DNA from: Gymnopus androsaceus JB14
Taxonomy: Eukaryota > Basidiomycota > Agaricomycetes > Agaricales > Omphalotaceae
NCBI GenBank assembly: GCA_009733575.1
Contig: ML769555.1
Location: forward strand, 85,461-149,460
Length of the DNA stretch: 64,000 nucleotides
Direction of reading: 5' to 3'
Position 1 is the first letter of the stretch. Each line of letters begins with the position of its first letter. Under the pieces are notes generated by a model. The model made no database searches. It saw nothing but the letters and a program-made list of their open reading frames with translations, and was not told the DNA's origin. Of this stretch, positions 10,712-21,455 are shown one piece after another. The position numbers and the translations under genes are program-made.

Positions 10712-13300
10712 ATGTCTGCTCGTTGTCTCCGTTCTCGCACAAGGCAGGAGCAGTTAGATAAGGAGGTAGCTGATGCTGCCTCCACTGACTTCAGGGTTAT
10801 CCAACCTGCGGCCAGGGGACATACTGCTGGTAACCTGCGTTGCATGGACCTGCTTCACTCTCTGGGAGCGGACACCCAATCCAACGCCTTTGTCCCCATT
10901 GCTGGTACACGTGCAGCCACTGCTGCTGAGCTGGCGGCCATGTTGGACAACAAAGAAAAGGGCAAGGGCCACTGAGCCATATCGTGCTCCTCTGGGGCCT
11001 CTGCCCAATGGAGTGACCATTGTGTTGCCTCGACAGCCTCCCAAGGCTTCCTCATCTAGGGTCCCACCTCCTTCCACGAGCCACTCTCCAACGGTCTCAG
11101 CTCTGAGCCCATCTGTTTCCATACACAATGGGGCAGCAAGCACTCTGTCTCCGATGGTAAGTAGTTCTCGTCTGTCAGCTCCCTCTGCTCACACAGTACC
11201 GGTTGTTCAGTCTGGGGATCACGCCTTTGGCGACAGTCCTCCTTTCCATTCTCTGAGCCAATCTGCTGCATTTCCAACACCCAAACCTTCCAGGATGCCT
11301 ATGGTCCATAGCTCTCATGAGTACTCCACTCCACACATTCCTTTTCTCCCCTCACCTTGTTCCATACAGGTGGCTCCATCGCGGTTCCAGCGACTGGGCA
11401 GTCCAGGGCATCTTCCAGTTCCTCGAGTGCTTGTATCTCCCAGACAGCTGGCCGTCACGTTTCCATCCCAGGCTTGGTAACTTCCGTGGTATCTGGTTGG
11501 GCAGGATCTTGCCTCCTGGGCCCAGTGGGTGGGCATATTGGCTCTCTGGCCTTGCCCTTCCCTGGCCATGCCCTCTCCCAGTGGTCATTGTCAGGCAGAG
11601 ACACTCCTCGGGACCAATCCCGATACTCCATGTCGTGTACTCCAGCCACGAACCTTGGTACCTTTGCCCTAAACCATCCGGCAACGGGTAATTCTGATTT
11701 CCAGTCCAACGTGTCGGCCAGACGTTTCACTCCGCAATTCGCCACAGCTCTGTCTCCAGCTCCAGATTGGCCAAATATAACCACATTCATCAGGAAAAAT
11801 GGTCTGGGCCCAGGATGACCCCAGGTCACTTAGGCAGCCTAGGCCACCTATGAATAATGGAAAAACTTTGGACACCTCAGGTATCCTGAGCCTCCTAGGC
11901 CTCCTAAGCCTCCTAAGCCTCCTAGGAATTCTGAGGGTATCCTCAGGTTGCCTCAGGTTGCCCCAGGATGCCTCAGGACAGCCCAGAACAGCTCAGGATG
12001 GCCCCCAGAATGCCTAGGAGGCTTAGGAGGCTTAGGAGGCCTAGGATGCCTAGGTTACCTGAGGTGTCCAAAGTTTTTGCATTATTCCTAGGTGGCCTAG
12101 GCTGCCTAAGTGACCTGGGGTCATCCTGGGCCCAGACCATTTTTCCTGATGTTCCGGGGACCATCTCACTCCGTTCAGGGCCATATTCATTATCCACCTT
12201 CGCACCAGCAATACTCCACGTATCTGTCTCCAGTGCCCTCTCACCCCAGTCTCCAGCAAGCTACCTTCCCACCACCCATGCCACACCCACATTACCAGAT
12301 GGGGTGCAGCATGCTGGTGTACACGAACACACAGCTGGCAGTGCAGAACTTTGTGCCTCCACTACCGCAGCTCATGCACATGCACACAGCACATCCAGGT
12401 ATGGCAATGGATACTGAAGAGGACAACAGGAGCGATTTCAGAGATCCTCAATTCGTGGTAGTCCCATCCATTGCAACCCCTTACGCAATCGAGATGGCCT
12501 TGAACTCCTCGGTCATTTCATGCCTGCGGAAAGGCTGGGGGGAATACATCCCCATGGCTTATTTTGCAAGTCGATTTGCGGATAGCTCCTCTGTCACTGA
12601 CCAGGGGGAATCGTTAGTCTTCGAGGTGGACAAGGTCAAGGTAAAGTCAAAGAGGCTGGTGGACTACCCGATCTCCAAGATCATGGCCACTGACTTCACA
12701 GAAATTGCAGCTGCCTATCCCAGGGCTGTCTTTAACCACTTCATCCCTGGAAAGTCCGGTTGCGTTGGCACTCCCAAGGTGGTGAACATCGCTTCGATGA
12801 TCAAAGGACTATTCCGTTTGGTGACCACACGCCCTGACTTCATCCAGAACTTCGAGACGTACAAACAATACATTGAGAAGGCCCTCAGGGACTGGTTCAA
12901 TAACAAGGAGAAGAATAATCAGATCAATCTCTTCCATGAGAATCTCTACCAGATGACGTTCAACACCGAGTGCAGGAAGCTTGCCACCGCTGTATCTGAG
13001 GAACAATGTCCCAGTTCTTCCAGTCCCTCTCGATCCCGAGCATCCAAACGTTCCTTTTGAGACAACGGGCCTCCTGGAGCAGACTCGAGCAGTGAAAGCT
13101 CCATGTCTCGAAACTGTACAATATGCTGGCTCTGTCTCTCCAACTCGCATCACCACAAAGATCACTGGTTCAAGAAGGGTGACTGGCTGCACAGGGAAGG
13201 AAAGAAGTTCGTTGACAAGGAAGGTCGCTGCTACTGTATTGGTTTCAACAGTCCCAATGGTTGCAAGGACCCCTCCTCCTGCTCCTACAAACATTGATGC
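10712..13300 (+). pseudogene. Gag-like protein of the YR retrotransposon, broken
   Basis: Reading starts at ATG 10712 (MSARCLRSRTRQEQLDKEV). It moves to the next frame around 10960-11350 for a Ser/Pro-rich stretch and returns to the first frame from about 11357. It is interrupted by a MITE at 11788-12151 and continues through a globular part (12410-13000, including VPMAYFASRFAD-like and NFETYKQYIEKALRDWF segments). A TGA at 13061-13063 separates this from a Cys/His-rich tail in the same frame (13103-13300: CTICWLC, then HHHKDHW, CYC, C, CSYKH) that looks like a zinc-binding nucleocapsid-type region. Two frameshifts, one insertion and at least one nonsense codon mark it as a pseudogene. The Gag role is inferred from position upstream of RT and the Cys/His cluster. 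Confidence 0.65.
11788..12151. mobile_element. CCTAGG-rich MITE inside the gag region
   Basis: The ends CATCAGGAAAAATGGTCTGG and its reverse complement match for about 60 bp inward. The centre is built of CCTAGG/CCTAAG/CTCAGG motifs that form an overall palindrome. A relative with the same ends lies at 57020-57335 in a Tc1 transposase gene. No reading frame of its own; the apparent gag start at 12110 is inside it and is not real. No clean target duplication is evident. Confidence 0.8.
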
Positions 13301-14488
13301 GGCGCCTGTGGTTCTTCCAACCATGGGTCCCAGCAACACCCTCGCTGACGTTAAGGCCATCACATGCTTCAAACCAGAAGCGTGGGCGAGACTTTTCAAG
13401 GAGACAAATGCTCCTGAGAAGTTCTCTGAGGTTCCGAAAGGCCTTGTGGAAGGTGTTCATATTGGCGTTGAGAATTTCGTCCTATCCTCCTCCTTCATCC
13501 CTCCAAATCATTTCAAATCCAAACGAGACGCATCAGTAGTCCGTGCCAAACTTCTAGATGAGATCAACCTTGGTAGAGTATCCAAAGGTTCCGATCCGGC
13601 AGTCCTTGAATTGCAGTTAGGGCATATTCGAACTGCTCCCATCGCTGTAGTCAAACAGCAACCAGGCAAATCCTGTCTTGTTATCAACCACTCGTTTCCA
13701 AAATCAAAGCCTTTCATTCCGGAGGAATTCCCTCCCTGTATTCCTATTCCCGCAGATATCACAAATCCTGTACCATCACCCTCTCCACATAGCAATACCA
13801 CACCTCCAGACCTGCCCACAAAGTTCACTGTTAATCTAGCAGAAATATCCATGAATGCACTTATTGATTCAGACAACTTCCCGTGCGATTGGGGCACTTT
13901 TGCAGACTGTTTCCTCCTAGTAGTGGAAGCACCAGAAGGTACGATGGCCATTCCGGCTCGTGATATGGTACTAACTCAATACTCATATCACCAGGAACTC
14001 AGGTGGCAGTTTTTGATGTCAACGCCGCATTCAGAAATGTTCCGATTCACCCTTCAGCATGGGCTTTCGCTGCGCTCTCCATTGACAGCAAAGTCTTCCT
14101 GAATCTGTGTCTAAACTTCGGTAAATGATCCTCTCCTGGCCTATGGGGCTGGATTGCCGATGCAATGGCATGGATACTGAAGCACCGAGGAGTCGAGGCC
14201 CTGCTTAAATGGGTAGACAACTTCATCTTCTTCAGATACCCAAAGCGGAAACTCTCAGATGAGACCTTCGAATACTCCTACAACGAATCAATCATCTGGG
14301 AGACAGCAGAAATCCTTGGCTGGCCTTGGGCCCCCAAGAAGTTTATGCCCTTTGCCTTCTCATATCTCTACATCGGCTTTTTCTGGGACCTCGCGAAATG
14401 AACTGTGGAACTCCCTGAAGAGAAGAAGTTGAAATACATTGACCGCATCCTCCCTTGGCTGTCCCTGGAGAAACAAAGCATGGACAAT
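13290..14488 (+). pseudogene. Reverse transcriptase of the YR retrotransposon, 5' part
   Basis: The N-terminal half reads in one frame to about 13950 (LLDEINLGRVSKG, then PGKSCLVINHSFPK). It must switch frame near 13950-13990 to reach FDVNAAFRNVPIHPSAWAF, which corresponds to the first catalytic Asp motif. The YxDD-equivalent reads WVDNF at 14209-14223, so the second catalytic Asp is Asn. In-frame TGA codons occur at 14123 and 14399. The frame runs on to LPWLSLEKQSMDN at 14488, where the 4158-bp element begins, and resumes at 18654. RT copies the element RNA; this copy cannot, given the frameshift, stops and Asp-to-Asn change. Confidence 0.75.
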
Positions 14489-14779
14489 CAGCTGATTCAG
14501 CCAGCCTAATGCTAAATATCCTGATAGTTATCGCAGAGCATTTTGCAAAATATCACAATAAGAATTTGCACTTGAAAAAAAACACAATGGAAAAATATTT
14601 GGTGAAGATTCTGGCCGGCCCAGCCGTGATGTCGGCAAGTCAGCAAAATAGGTGCTCTTGATTTTCCTCTTCTTCCAGCGCCTATTTGATTCTTTTGCCA
14701 GATATCTGGCATATTTATTAGCTTCTATGTCTTTTGCCAAATATTTGGCATGATCATTAATGCTTAATAAAAGTGGCGG

Positions 14780-16290
14780 GCCAGGCGCTTAGTTTGCACG
14801 TATGCCCGCCCACTGGCCCACTGCTTATGGGCGCTTATTTTCCGAAAAAAATGGATTATTGGGTCCCATAAATCCCCAAAAAATCACTAAAAATGCTAAA
14901 AATATTCAGGGGGCGGGGTCAGGTGCACTGGCACATAATTTAGACATGTATATACATTGCTGGACCCTTATGGGCGCTTATTTTCCAAAAAAAAAAAAAA
15001 AAAAAAATCACTTACTGGATCCCATAAATCCTCAAAAAATCCCGAAAAATACCAAAAATATTCGGAGGTGGGGTCAGGTACACTGGCACATGATTTGTAT
15101 ATGTACACTGGCGGCCAAAACTGATGGACCCCCCAAATCGGGAAGGTGGGCGCTAAAACGATCAAAATTCGTCGTCATTGAGAGAAATAGCGAGCAGTGG
15201 TGCATGCAGTAGATTTTATATATTCTAATGTACATAGGCTGGTGTAGAATGCTTCAAAGTGCCCATATTCCAGAAAGAACAACCACAAAGCTCAAAAATT
15301 GAGTGACAACAGCAAGTACATTTTCAAAACTTGTGGAGGTCGTTGAAGCACAGTTTGGGTGAATTATCTTGCCATAAGTCATGTATATGGCTTAGAAGAT
15401 CAAGTAGTAATCCTAAAGATAGTAAAAAGTGAGATTGAGCCACAAAAACTTCAAGGCAGCATGCGTACCTGTCACCCAGAGCTTTTCCTGCCCTTCAGTG
15501 CAACAACACTCAATACTCTGCCACAAAAAGTTTCTCTGTAGCATTTACTACCATCCTAGGACCCATTGGCATCTTTTCCTTGTTCCAAAAAGCCCATCTT
15601 TGCTGCGAAACACATGAGGAAGCTATCCAAATTGTTTGGAGCGTTGTCGGCAGAAAATAAGAAAAAATGCTCCGGAATTTTGGGCTACCAGCGATGAGGA
15701 GTGGTCCGGGTTGCATAGAGTAAAATTTGAAGCAATTTTGAGGTCAGTTGTTGAGCTGCTCACAAAGGACGATGATGACGATGAATTTTGACCATTTTAG
15801 CGCCCACCTTCCCGATTTGGGGGGTCCATCAGTTTTGGCCGCCAGTGTACATATACAAATCATGTGCCAGTGTACCTGACCCCACCTCCGAATACCTTCC
15901 CAATTTGGGGGGTCCATCAGTTTTGGCCGCCAGTGTATATGTATGCTGGATGCTTATGGGCGCTTATTTTCCGAAAAAAAACAAGGTCAATTATTGGGTC
16001 CCATAAATCCCGAAAAATCATGAAAACTGCTAAAAATATTCAGGGGTGGGGTCAGGTGCACTAGCACATGATCTATTTATAAAGTACTAAAAATATTCAG
16101 AGAGTGGGGTTGGGTGCACTGGCACATGATTTATGTATGTATATATTGTTGGGTACTAATGGGCACTAATTTTCCAAAGAAAAGTCAGTTATTGGGCCCA
16201 TAAATCCCAAAAAAATTGTGAAAAATGCGAAAAATATTCAGGGAGTGTGGTTAGGTGCACTAGCACATGATTTATATATATATAACAAGT
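14780..16290. repeat. Left array of ~140-bp subterminal units
   Basis: Units share TTATGGGCGCTTATTTTCCG, then a poly-A tract, GGGTCCCATAAATCCC, AAATATTCAGGGGGTGGGGT and GTGCACTGGCACATGATT. They appear at about 14820, 14960, 15950 and 16150 and are inverted relative to 17340-18365. The mariner-like element at 15104 splits one unit. Confidence 0.8.
15104..15937. mobile_element. Mariner-like element with a fold-back right end
   Basis: The left end TACACTGGCGGCCAAAACTG runs to about 15185 and is repeated inverted at 15770-15849. Next comes a 43-bp inverted copy of the sequence left of the element (15061-15103 against 15850-15892), followed by a third, partial inverted end (15894-15937) ending in TA. 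The array unit continues normally after 15937, so the whole block is one TA-bracketed insertion. The ~590-bp interior has short plus-strand reading frames around 15359-15717 with no recognised motif. Confidence 0.65.
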
Positions 16291-16590
16291 GATTAGTAAA
16301 AAAATTCCCACACTCAGTAGAAAAACAAAGTGGTAGTGCCCTATATTGTCACCTGACTGATACCAAGATTTCCTTACTTGGGTTGAAAATGCCCTCAGGA
16401 ATCACACTTTACTTGCTCAATCCAGAGTCTTTGAAAATTTGACGTCCTCAAAAATGAAAATTTTCAAAGTCATTTTTATTCAAGAGCATCATTCAAATCA
16501 AGTTACTGTCATTATTTATGCAAAGACTCCATCTGGCGCTGCATGAGTAACCACTACATGCCAGCATTGACCCACTTTCACCCTAGCCCA
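16290..16590. other. Unique spacer inside the 4158-bp element
   Basis: AT-rich single-copy sequence between the left array and the ACTAGTAA satellite. An imperfect local inverted repeat (CTTTGAAAATTTGACG..GAAAATTTTCAAAG) is the only structure seen. Confidence 0.4.
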
Positions 16591-17300
16591 AACATATCAA
16601 CTAGTACTAGTTACTACTAAGTAATTTGGAGTTACTAGTACTAATTGCTAGTAAGTAACTCAGATTTGATAGCACTAATTACTAGTAACTTAAGTAACTT
16701 GGAGTTGATAGCACTAATTACTAGTAAGCAACTCAGAGTTACTAGTACTAATTACTAGTAAGCAACTGAAAGTTACTAGTACTACTAATTACTAGTAAGT
16801 ATCCCAGAGCTACTAGTTAGCACTAATTACTAGTATGCAACTCAGAGTTACTAGTACTAATTACTAGTAAGTAACCTGGAGCTACTAGTTAGCACTAATT
16901 ACTATTAAGCAACTTGGAGGTACTAGTACTCATTACTAGTAAGCAACTGAGAGTTAGTACTAATTACTAGTAAATAACTCGGAGTTGATAGCACTAATTA
17001 CCAGTAAGCACTTGAGAGTTAGTACTAATTACTAGTAAGTAACCCAGAGCTACTAGTACTTATTACTAGTAAGTAACTCGGAGTTGATAGTACTGATTAC
17101 TAGTAAGTAACTCGGAGTTACTATTACTAATTACTAGTAAGTAACCCGGAGCTACTAGTACTCATTACTAGTAAGTAACTTGGAGTTGATAGTACTAATT
17201 ACTGGTAAGTAACTCGGAGTTACTATTACTAATTACTAAGGGTGACCTGGAGCTACTAGTAGTCATTACTGGTAAGTAACTCAGAGCTACTAGTCAGGGC
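16590..17300. repeat. ACTAGTAA-based satellite
   Basis: About twenty units of roughly 34 bp built on AATTACTAGTAAGTAACTCGG-AGTTACTAGTACT. Most units contain ACTAGT and TTACTAGTAA palindromes. It ends abruptly at about 17296 in front of the right-hand array. Pure repeat with stops in all frames. Confidence 0.9.
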
Positions 17301-17339
17301 CGGTGGGCAGATATGTGCACCTCTTTTGCAAACTAAGCT

Positions 17340-18365
17340 CCCTTAAGGAGCCAATAATAGATAAATTAAGGGCTAGTGCACCTAACCCCACCCCCTGGAT
17401 ATTTTTGGTATTTTTTTAAATTTCTTGGAGATTTATGAAACTCAATAATTGACTTTTTGTTCTTGGAAAATAAGCACCTATAAGCACCCAGCAATATATA
17501 TACATACATAAATCATGTGACAGTGCACTTGACCCCACTCCCTGAATATTTTTAGTATTTTCTATCCTTATATAAATCATATGCTAGTGCACCTAACCTC
17601 ACCCCCTGAATGTATTTTTTGCATTTTTCATGATTTTTTGGGGATTTACGGGACCCAATAGGTATTTTGTTTTCGTAAAATGAGCATGCATAAGTGGCCA
17701 ACAATATATATATATGAATCATTTGCCAGTGCACTTGACCTCACCCCCCGGATATTTTTTGCATTTTTCACAATTTTTTGGGGATTTATAAAACCCAGTA
17801 ATTGACTTTTTTTTGAAAAATAAGTGCCCATAAGTACCCAACAATCTATATACATACATAAATCAAGTGCCAGTGCACCTGACCCCACTTCCTGAATATT
17901 TTTAGTATTTTATATACATATACAAATCATGTGCTATTGCACCTAATCCCACCCCCTGAATATTCTCAGTATTTCTCATGATTTTGTGGGGATTCATGGG
18001 ATCCAATAAGCAACTTTTCCAGAAAATAAGCACTCATAGGCGTCCAGCAATGTATATACATATATAAATCATGTACCAGTGCACCTGACCCTACCCCTGA
18101 ATACTTTTAGTATTTTCATGATTTTTTGGGGATTTATGGGACCCAATAATCCATTTTTTCGGAAAATAAGCACCCATAAGCAGCGGGCCAATATATAAAT
18201 CATGTGCCAGTGCACCTGACCCCGCCCCCTGAATATTTTTAGCATTTTTCACGATTTTTTGGAGATTTATGGGACCCAATAATCCATTTTTTCGGAAAAT
18301 AAGTGCCCATAAGCAGCAGGTCAGTGGCTGGCATACGTGCAAACTAAGCGCCCGGCCCGCCACTT
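17340..18365. repeat. Right array of ~140-bp subterminal units
   Basis: Six or more units containing ATCATGTGCCAGTGCACCTG, ACCCCACCCCCTGAATATTT, ATGATTTTTTGGGGATTTAT and GGAAAATAAGCGCCCATAAG, in inverse orientation to the left array. A diverged relative of the same unit is at 21600-21970. Confidence 0.85.
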
Positions 18366-18653
18366 TTATTAAGCATTAATGATAATGCCAAATATTTGGC
18401 AAAAGACACAGAAGCTAATAAATATGCCAGATATTTGGCAAAAGAATCAGATAGGCGCTGGGGGAAGGGGAAAATCAAGAACACCTATTTTGCTGACTTG
18501 CCGACATCACGGCTGGGCCAGCCAGAATCTTCACCAAATATTTTTCCATTGTATTTTTTTCAAGGGCAAATTCTTATTGTAATATTTTGCAAAACGCTCT
18601 ACGATAACTATCGGGATATTTAGCATTAGGCTGGCTACATCTAGTGGGACAAT

Positions 18654-19330
18654 GCTGAGACTCTCATTGGGACGCTCAACCATGTCTGTCTCATTGTTCC
18701 TGCGGGCCGTTCACACCTGGTCAATCTGTATGGTTTCCGCTCCGGCTTCAAAGGCTCGAGAGCACAGTCATTTTCACACCACTCCATCCCATCAAAACTA
18801 CGCAATGATCTCCAATGGTGGCATGAATACCTGAGCAGACCATTCATCAGCTTGGACATCATCAAGCTCCCACCAATGTCAGACACTGAACTCTTCATTG
18901 ACGCATCTACAGGCTGGGGCATTGGCCTGATCCTCAACAGAAAATGGCTGGCCTGGGAGTTCAAGGATGGTTGGGACAGCAACCCAGACCGCCACATCGG
19001 CTGGGTGGAGATGGTTGCCATCGAGCTAGCCATCCAGATGCTCATTGCCACGGGCCACTGCAGAATCTGAGTGCGTATCTGATCCGACAATAAAGGTGTT
19101 GTAGGCACACTGAAGAAGGGCTGTTCCCGCGGACCGGAAATCAATCTCATCCTCCGAAAAATCATTGAGCTCATGCAAGAGCATGAGATATGGGTTGAAT
19201 GCAAATGGGTTTCTACTCACAAAAATCCCACGGACGATCCATCCAGAGGAATCCTAGGACCTCGAAAATGCATGCACACCCATCCACCTGCCGTTCCATG
19301 ACACCTAAAAGCCTTCGTCAACAACTCCAT
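18654..19330 (+). pseudogene. RT C-terminal part and RNase H of the YR retrotransposon
   Basis: This continues the RT frame after the 4158-bp insertion (ETLIGTLNHVCLIVPAGRSH), then enters an RNase H fold. FIDASTGWGIGLI (18890-18925) carries the first catalytic Asp, GWVEMVAIELAIQ (19000-19035) the Glu and RSDNKGVVG (19080-19100) the next Asp. An NPTDDPSRG motif near 19230 matches the conserved end of RT-linked RNase H domains in YR elements. A TGA at 19068-19070 and later stops break the frame. RNase H would remove the RNA strand during reverse transcription. Confidence 0.75.
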
Positions 19331-19556
19331 TACTCCGAATGATCCTCACGTTCCATCTGCATAATCCAAATATAGAGATACTTCCATCCATACTGTTGTA
19401 CTCCTGCAATACCAACAAATATCCTAATGTACTGCATTTTCAAAGGAACTCCCTCATAGCGATTAGCGCCTAACTAGAGGCGCCTACTTAGTAGCACTGG
19501 AAATTGACACCCAAACTTAACCCAAACCGCCATCCTCTATACTACAAATCTGCGAT

Positions 19557-20640
19557 ATGCCATCCCACCGTCACGACAGGGCCAAGTCTTCCGCATCTCG
19601 CGCTAAGGAAAATACAAGACCCAAGCCTGCCACAGCTCTATCATTGTCCACGAAAGATGTCATGGACTCTTCCATCACTGCAGCCACCCAAAACAGAAAA
19701 TTGAGGAACGTCGGCGAGTTTCTGAACTGGGCAGACAGTGCAGGTTTAGATCAACAAGACGTTCTCCCTCCTGCTGAAGCCACACTATGCAATTTTGCTG
19801 CATCCTTTGCTGGCCGCCTAGCAGGAGCAACCGTGAAGGCCAAGATCTCAGCAGTGAAAGGTTGGGTAGCTCGAAGAGGAATGCAGTGGAAAGGCAGAGT
19901 GAACCTTGGCAGGGTTGTTTCAGGAGTAGAACGCAGAGCTCCTGCTTCCTCCTTCAGGAAGGAAAGAGATTCAGTCGAAGAAGACCACCTGCGCCTTCTA
20001 CATGAAGGTCTAGATTTATCTGGGAAATGCGGAAAGGATCGCGCAATTGCAGCAGCAGCCAAAGCTCTTTTCGCGGGCCAAATGCGTGCTGGCGAGCCAC
20101 TAGGTTCATCCCCAGCCCTTTCTGACTTCGACCACAACACCTTTCCCACCGTCGGAGATCTTCTCCCCCCAAACAACACAGGAGAGCACATCCTCTGCCT
20201 TCCAAAGACCAAGACTCCCCAGTCAAGGGGAGAAAAGGTCATCCTAGTGTCCAAAGCAGGTCGAACCTGCCCAAACTGCGCCTTCCGCCACCACCTGCAG
20301 GTCAATCATTTGGGAAGCAAGCATCCCCTCATGGCCTACCAAAATGAACACAACAAACTGGCCATCCTGATGAAAAGCAATTTCCTTGCTCACTGCAATG
20401 ACATCTGGTCTTCGAAAGGGCTACTGAGAATGACAGGCCACTGCTTCCGCATTGGAGGCACGACTCACCTGCTTATCTCTGGTGTGCCACCAGATGTAGT
20501 TAAAGCTCTCAGACGCTGGAAGTCCCATGCTTTCTCAAGTATTGGAGGAATCTAGACTCCCTTGCATCTATTCACCTCCACCGTCACCACACACAACAGA
20601 AATACCACGATTGTATCCAACGTTGCAATCGGTCTGCCCC
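19557..20640 (+). pseudogene. Tyrosine recombinase of the YR retrotransposon, catalytic Tyr out of frame
   Basis: An open frame from ATG 19557 encodes 332 residues with the layout of a phage-type integrase: an N-terminal SAM-like part (NVGEFLNWADSAGLDQQDVL) and a catalytic domain with Arg in GQMRAGEPLGS (about residue 176) and the box II signature GHCFRIGGTTHLLISGVPP (His and Arg about residues 295-298). The frame ends at SSIGGI* (20553-20555). The expected nucleophile motif FLKYWRN reads in another frame at the same place (about 20528-20550), so one base has been lost after KSHAF. The recombinase would integrate circular cDNA. This copy lacks an in-frame Tyr and should be inactive. Confidence 0.8.
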
Positions 20641-21046
20641 ATACTAAACCAGTGTTCAGCATCTCCGCTTGTTAATCCTACATATCTCTCGCCAGCTCCA
20701 GACTATTCTGCACACATACAGATACATATCAATTTGTCTCTCATATGAATCACGTTACCTTCGATACACTTTCCTGGGTCATCTCTAGGAACTCAATGCC
20801 CTTGGCTAGGTTGCACCTTCTGGGCCTGTCCTCTAAATTTCCGACGCGCCTGCAGCTTCTTTGCATGGGTTGTCTGAAAATTTATCCTGAGCACCCCCAG
20901 GCCAGTATATTAATTCTACCTTCCATATATTTATTCACTAGCAGAATTACTATACCCGTAGCTTCACCCAACACACATATCCAGGGTGTTTATACAAATT
21001 TGTTCTGAAAAGTCAAAAGTGTGACTGTAAGCAATCCAGACAAAAG

Positions 21047-21455
21047 GGATTCTACAGACCATGGTTTCCATAGACTACTACATTTTGTAGTGTGTGGATT
21101 CCACAGACCATGGATTCCATAGACTAGTATATTTTTAGTCTATGGATTCCACAGACCATGGATTCCATAGACTATATTATTTTTTAGTCCATGGATTCCA
21201 CAGACCATGGATTCCATAGACCACAGACCATGGATTCCAAGACCATGGATTCCATAGACTAGTATATTTTTTAGTCCATGGATTCCACAGACCATGGATT
21301 CCATAGACTATATTATTTTTTAGTCCATGGATTCCACAGACCATGATTCCATAGACTACTACATTTTGCAGTCTGTGGATTCCACAGACCATGGACTCCA
21401 TAGACTACAATATTTTGTAGTCCATGGATTCCACAGACCATGGATTCCATATAGT
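21047..21455. repeat. ~49-bp tandem array, right orientation, second part
   Basis: Continuation of the 10140-10436 array after the retrotransposon: GGATTCCACAGACCATGGATTCCATAGACTA units. It ends at the TGTGACACCTGTCACA palindrome, followed by the right 97-bp terminal repeat. Confidence 0.85.

Larger units (their letters stand above)
14489..18646. mobile_element. 4158-bp CAGCTG-type inverted-repeat element in the RT gene
   Basis: It starts CAGCTGATTCAGCCAGCCTA and ends ...CTGGCTACATCTAGTG. The 7-bp duplication GGACAAT lies exactly at 14482-14488 and 18647-18653. The terminal inverted repeats extend about 270 bp (14500-14770 against 18365-18640) and contain palindromes TGCCAGATATCTGGCA (14696-14711) and TGCCAAATATTTGGCA (14735-14750). 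Inside come inverted arrays of ~140-bp units (left 14780-16290, right 17340-18365) and a central ACTAGTAA satellite. No coding potential, so it is non-autonomous. It shares its ends with the elements at 25596-26245 and 36831-37697. Excising it plus one GGACAAT joins the RT frame cleanly. Confidence 0.85.
10437..21046 (+). mobile_element. DIRS/Ngaro-type tyrosine-recombinase retrotransposon, nested insertions
   Basis: It interrupts the inverted ~49-bp array, which gives approximate ends at 10437 and 21046. Gene order on the plus strand is Gag, reverse transcriptase, RNase H, tyrosine recombinase, the order known for DIRS-like (YR) retrotransposons, which integrate with a recombinase instead of a DDE integrase. 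Removing the 364-bp and 4158-bp insertions leaves about 6.1 kb, a normal size for the class. I see no DIRS-type methyltransferase or Ngaro-type hydrolase, and the terminal repeats that would separate the two subtypes were not resolved. All three genes carry disablements, so the copy is dead. Confidence 0.75.

Noticed and set aside
11317..11829. Several overlapping reading frames of 110-150 residues on both strands
   Set aside because: GC-rich, Ser/Pro-coding gag sequence gives open shadows in other frames; only the frame joining the zinc-binding tail is supported.
12110..12160. Gag start at the ATG at 12110
   Set aside because: That ATG lies inside the CCTAGG MITE; the gag frame is continuous with sequence upstream of the MITE.
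15359..15717. Possible transposase gene inside the mariner-like element
   Set aside because: Short frames only, no DDE or helix-turn-helix motif seen, and the interior is about 590 bp.
16590..17300. CRISPR-like array
   Set aside because: Units are contiguous and similar throughout with no unique spacers, and the context is a fungal transposon.
14489..18646. Helitron (A|TC...CTAG|T ends at 14488/18644)
   Set aside because: The A-T target, TC start and CTAG end fit, but the two relatives lack TC, all three have terminal inverted repeats and exact 7-bp duplications, and no convincing 3' hairpin is present.
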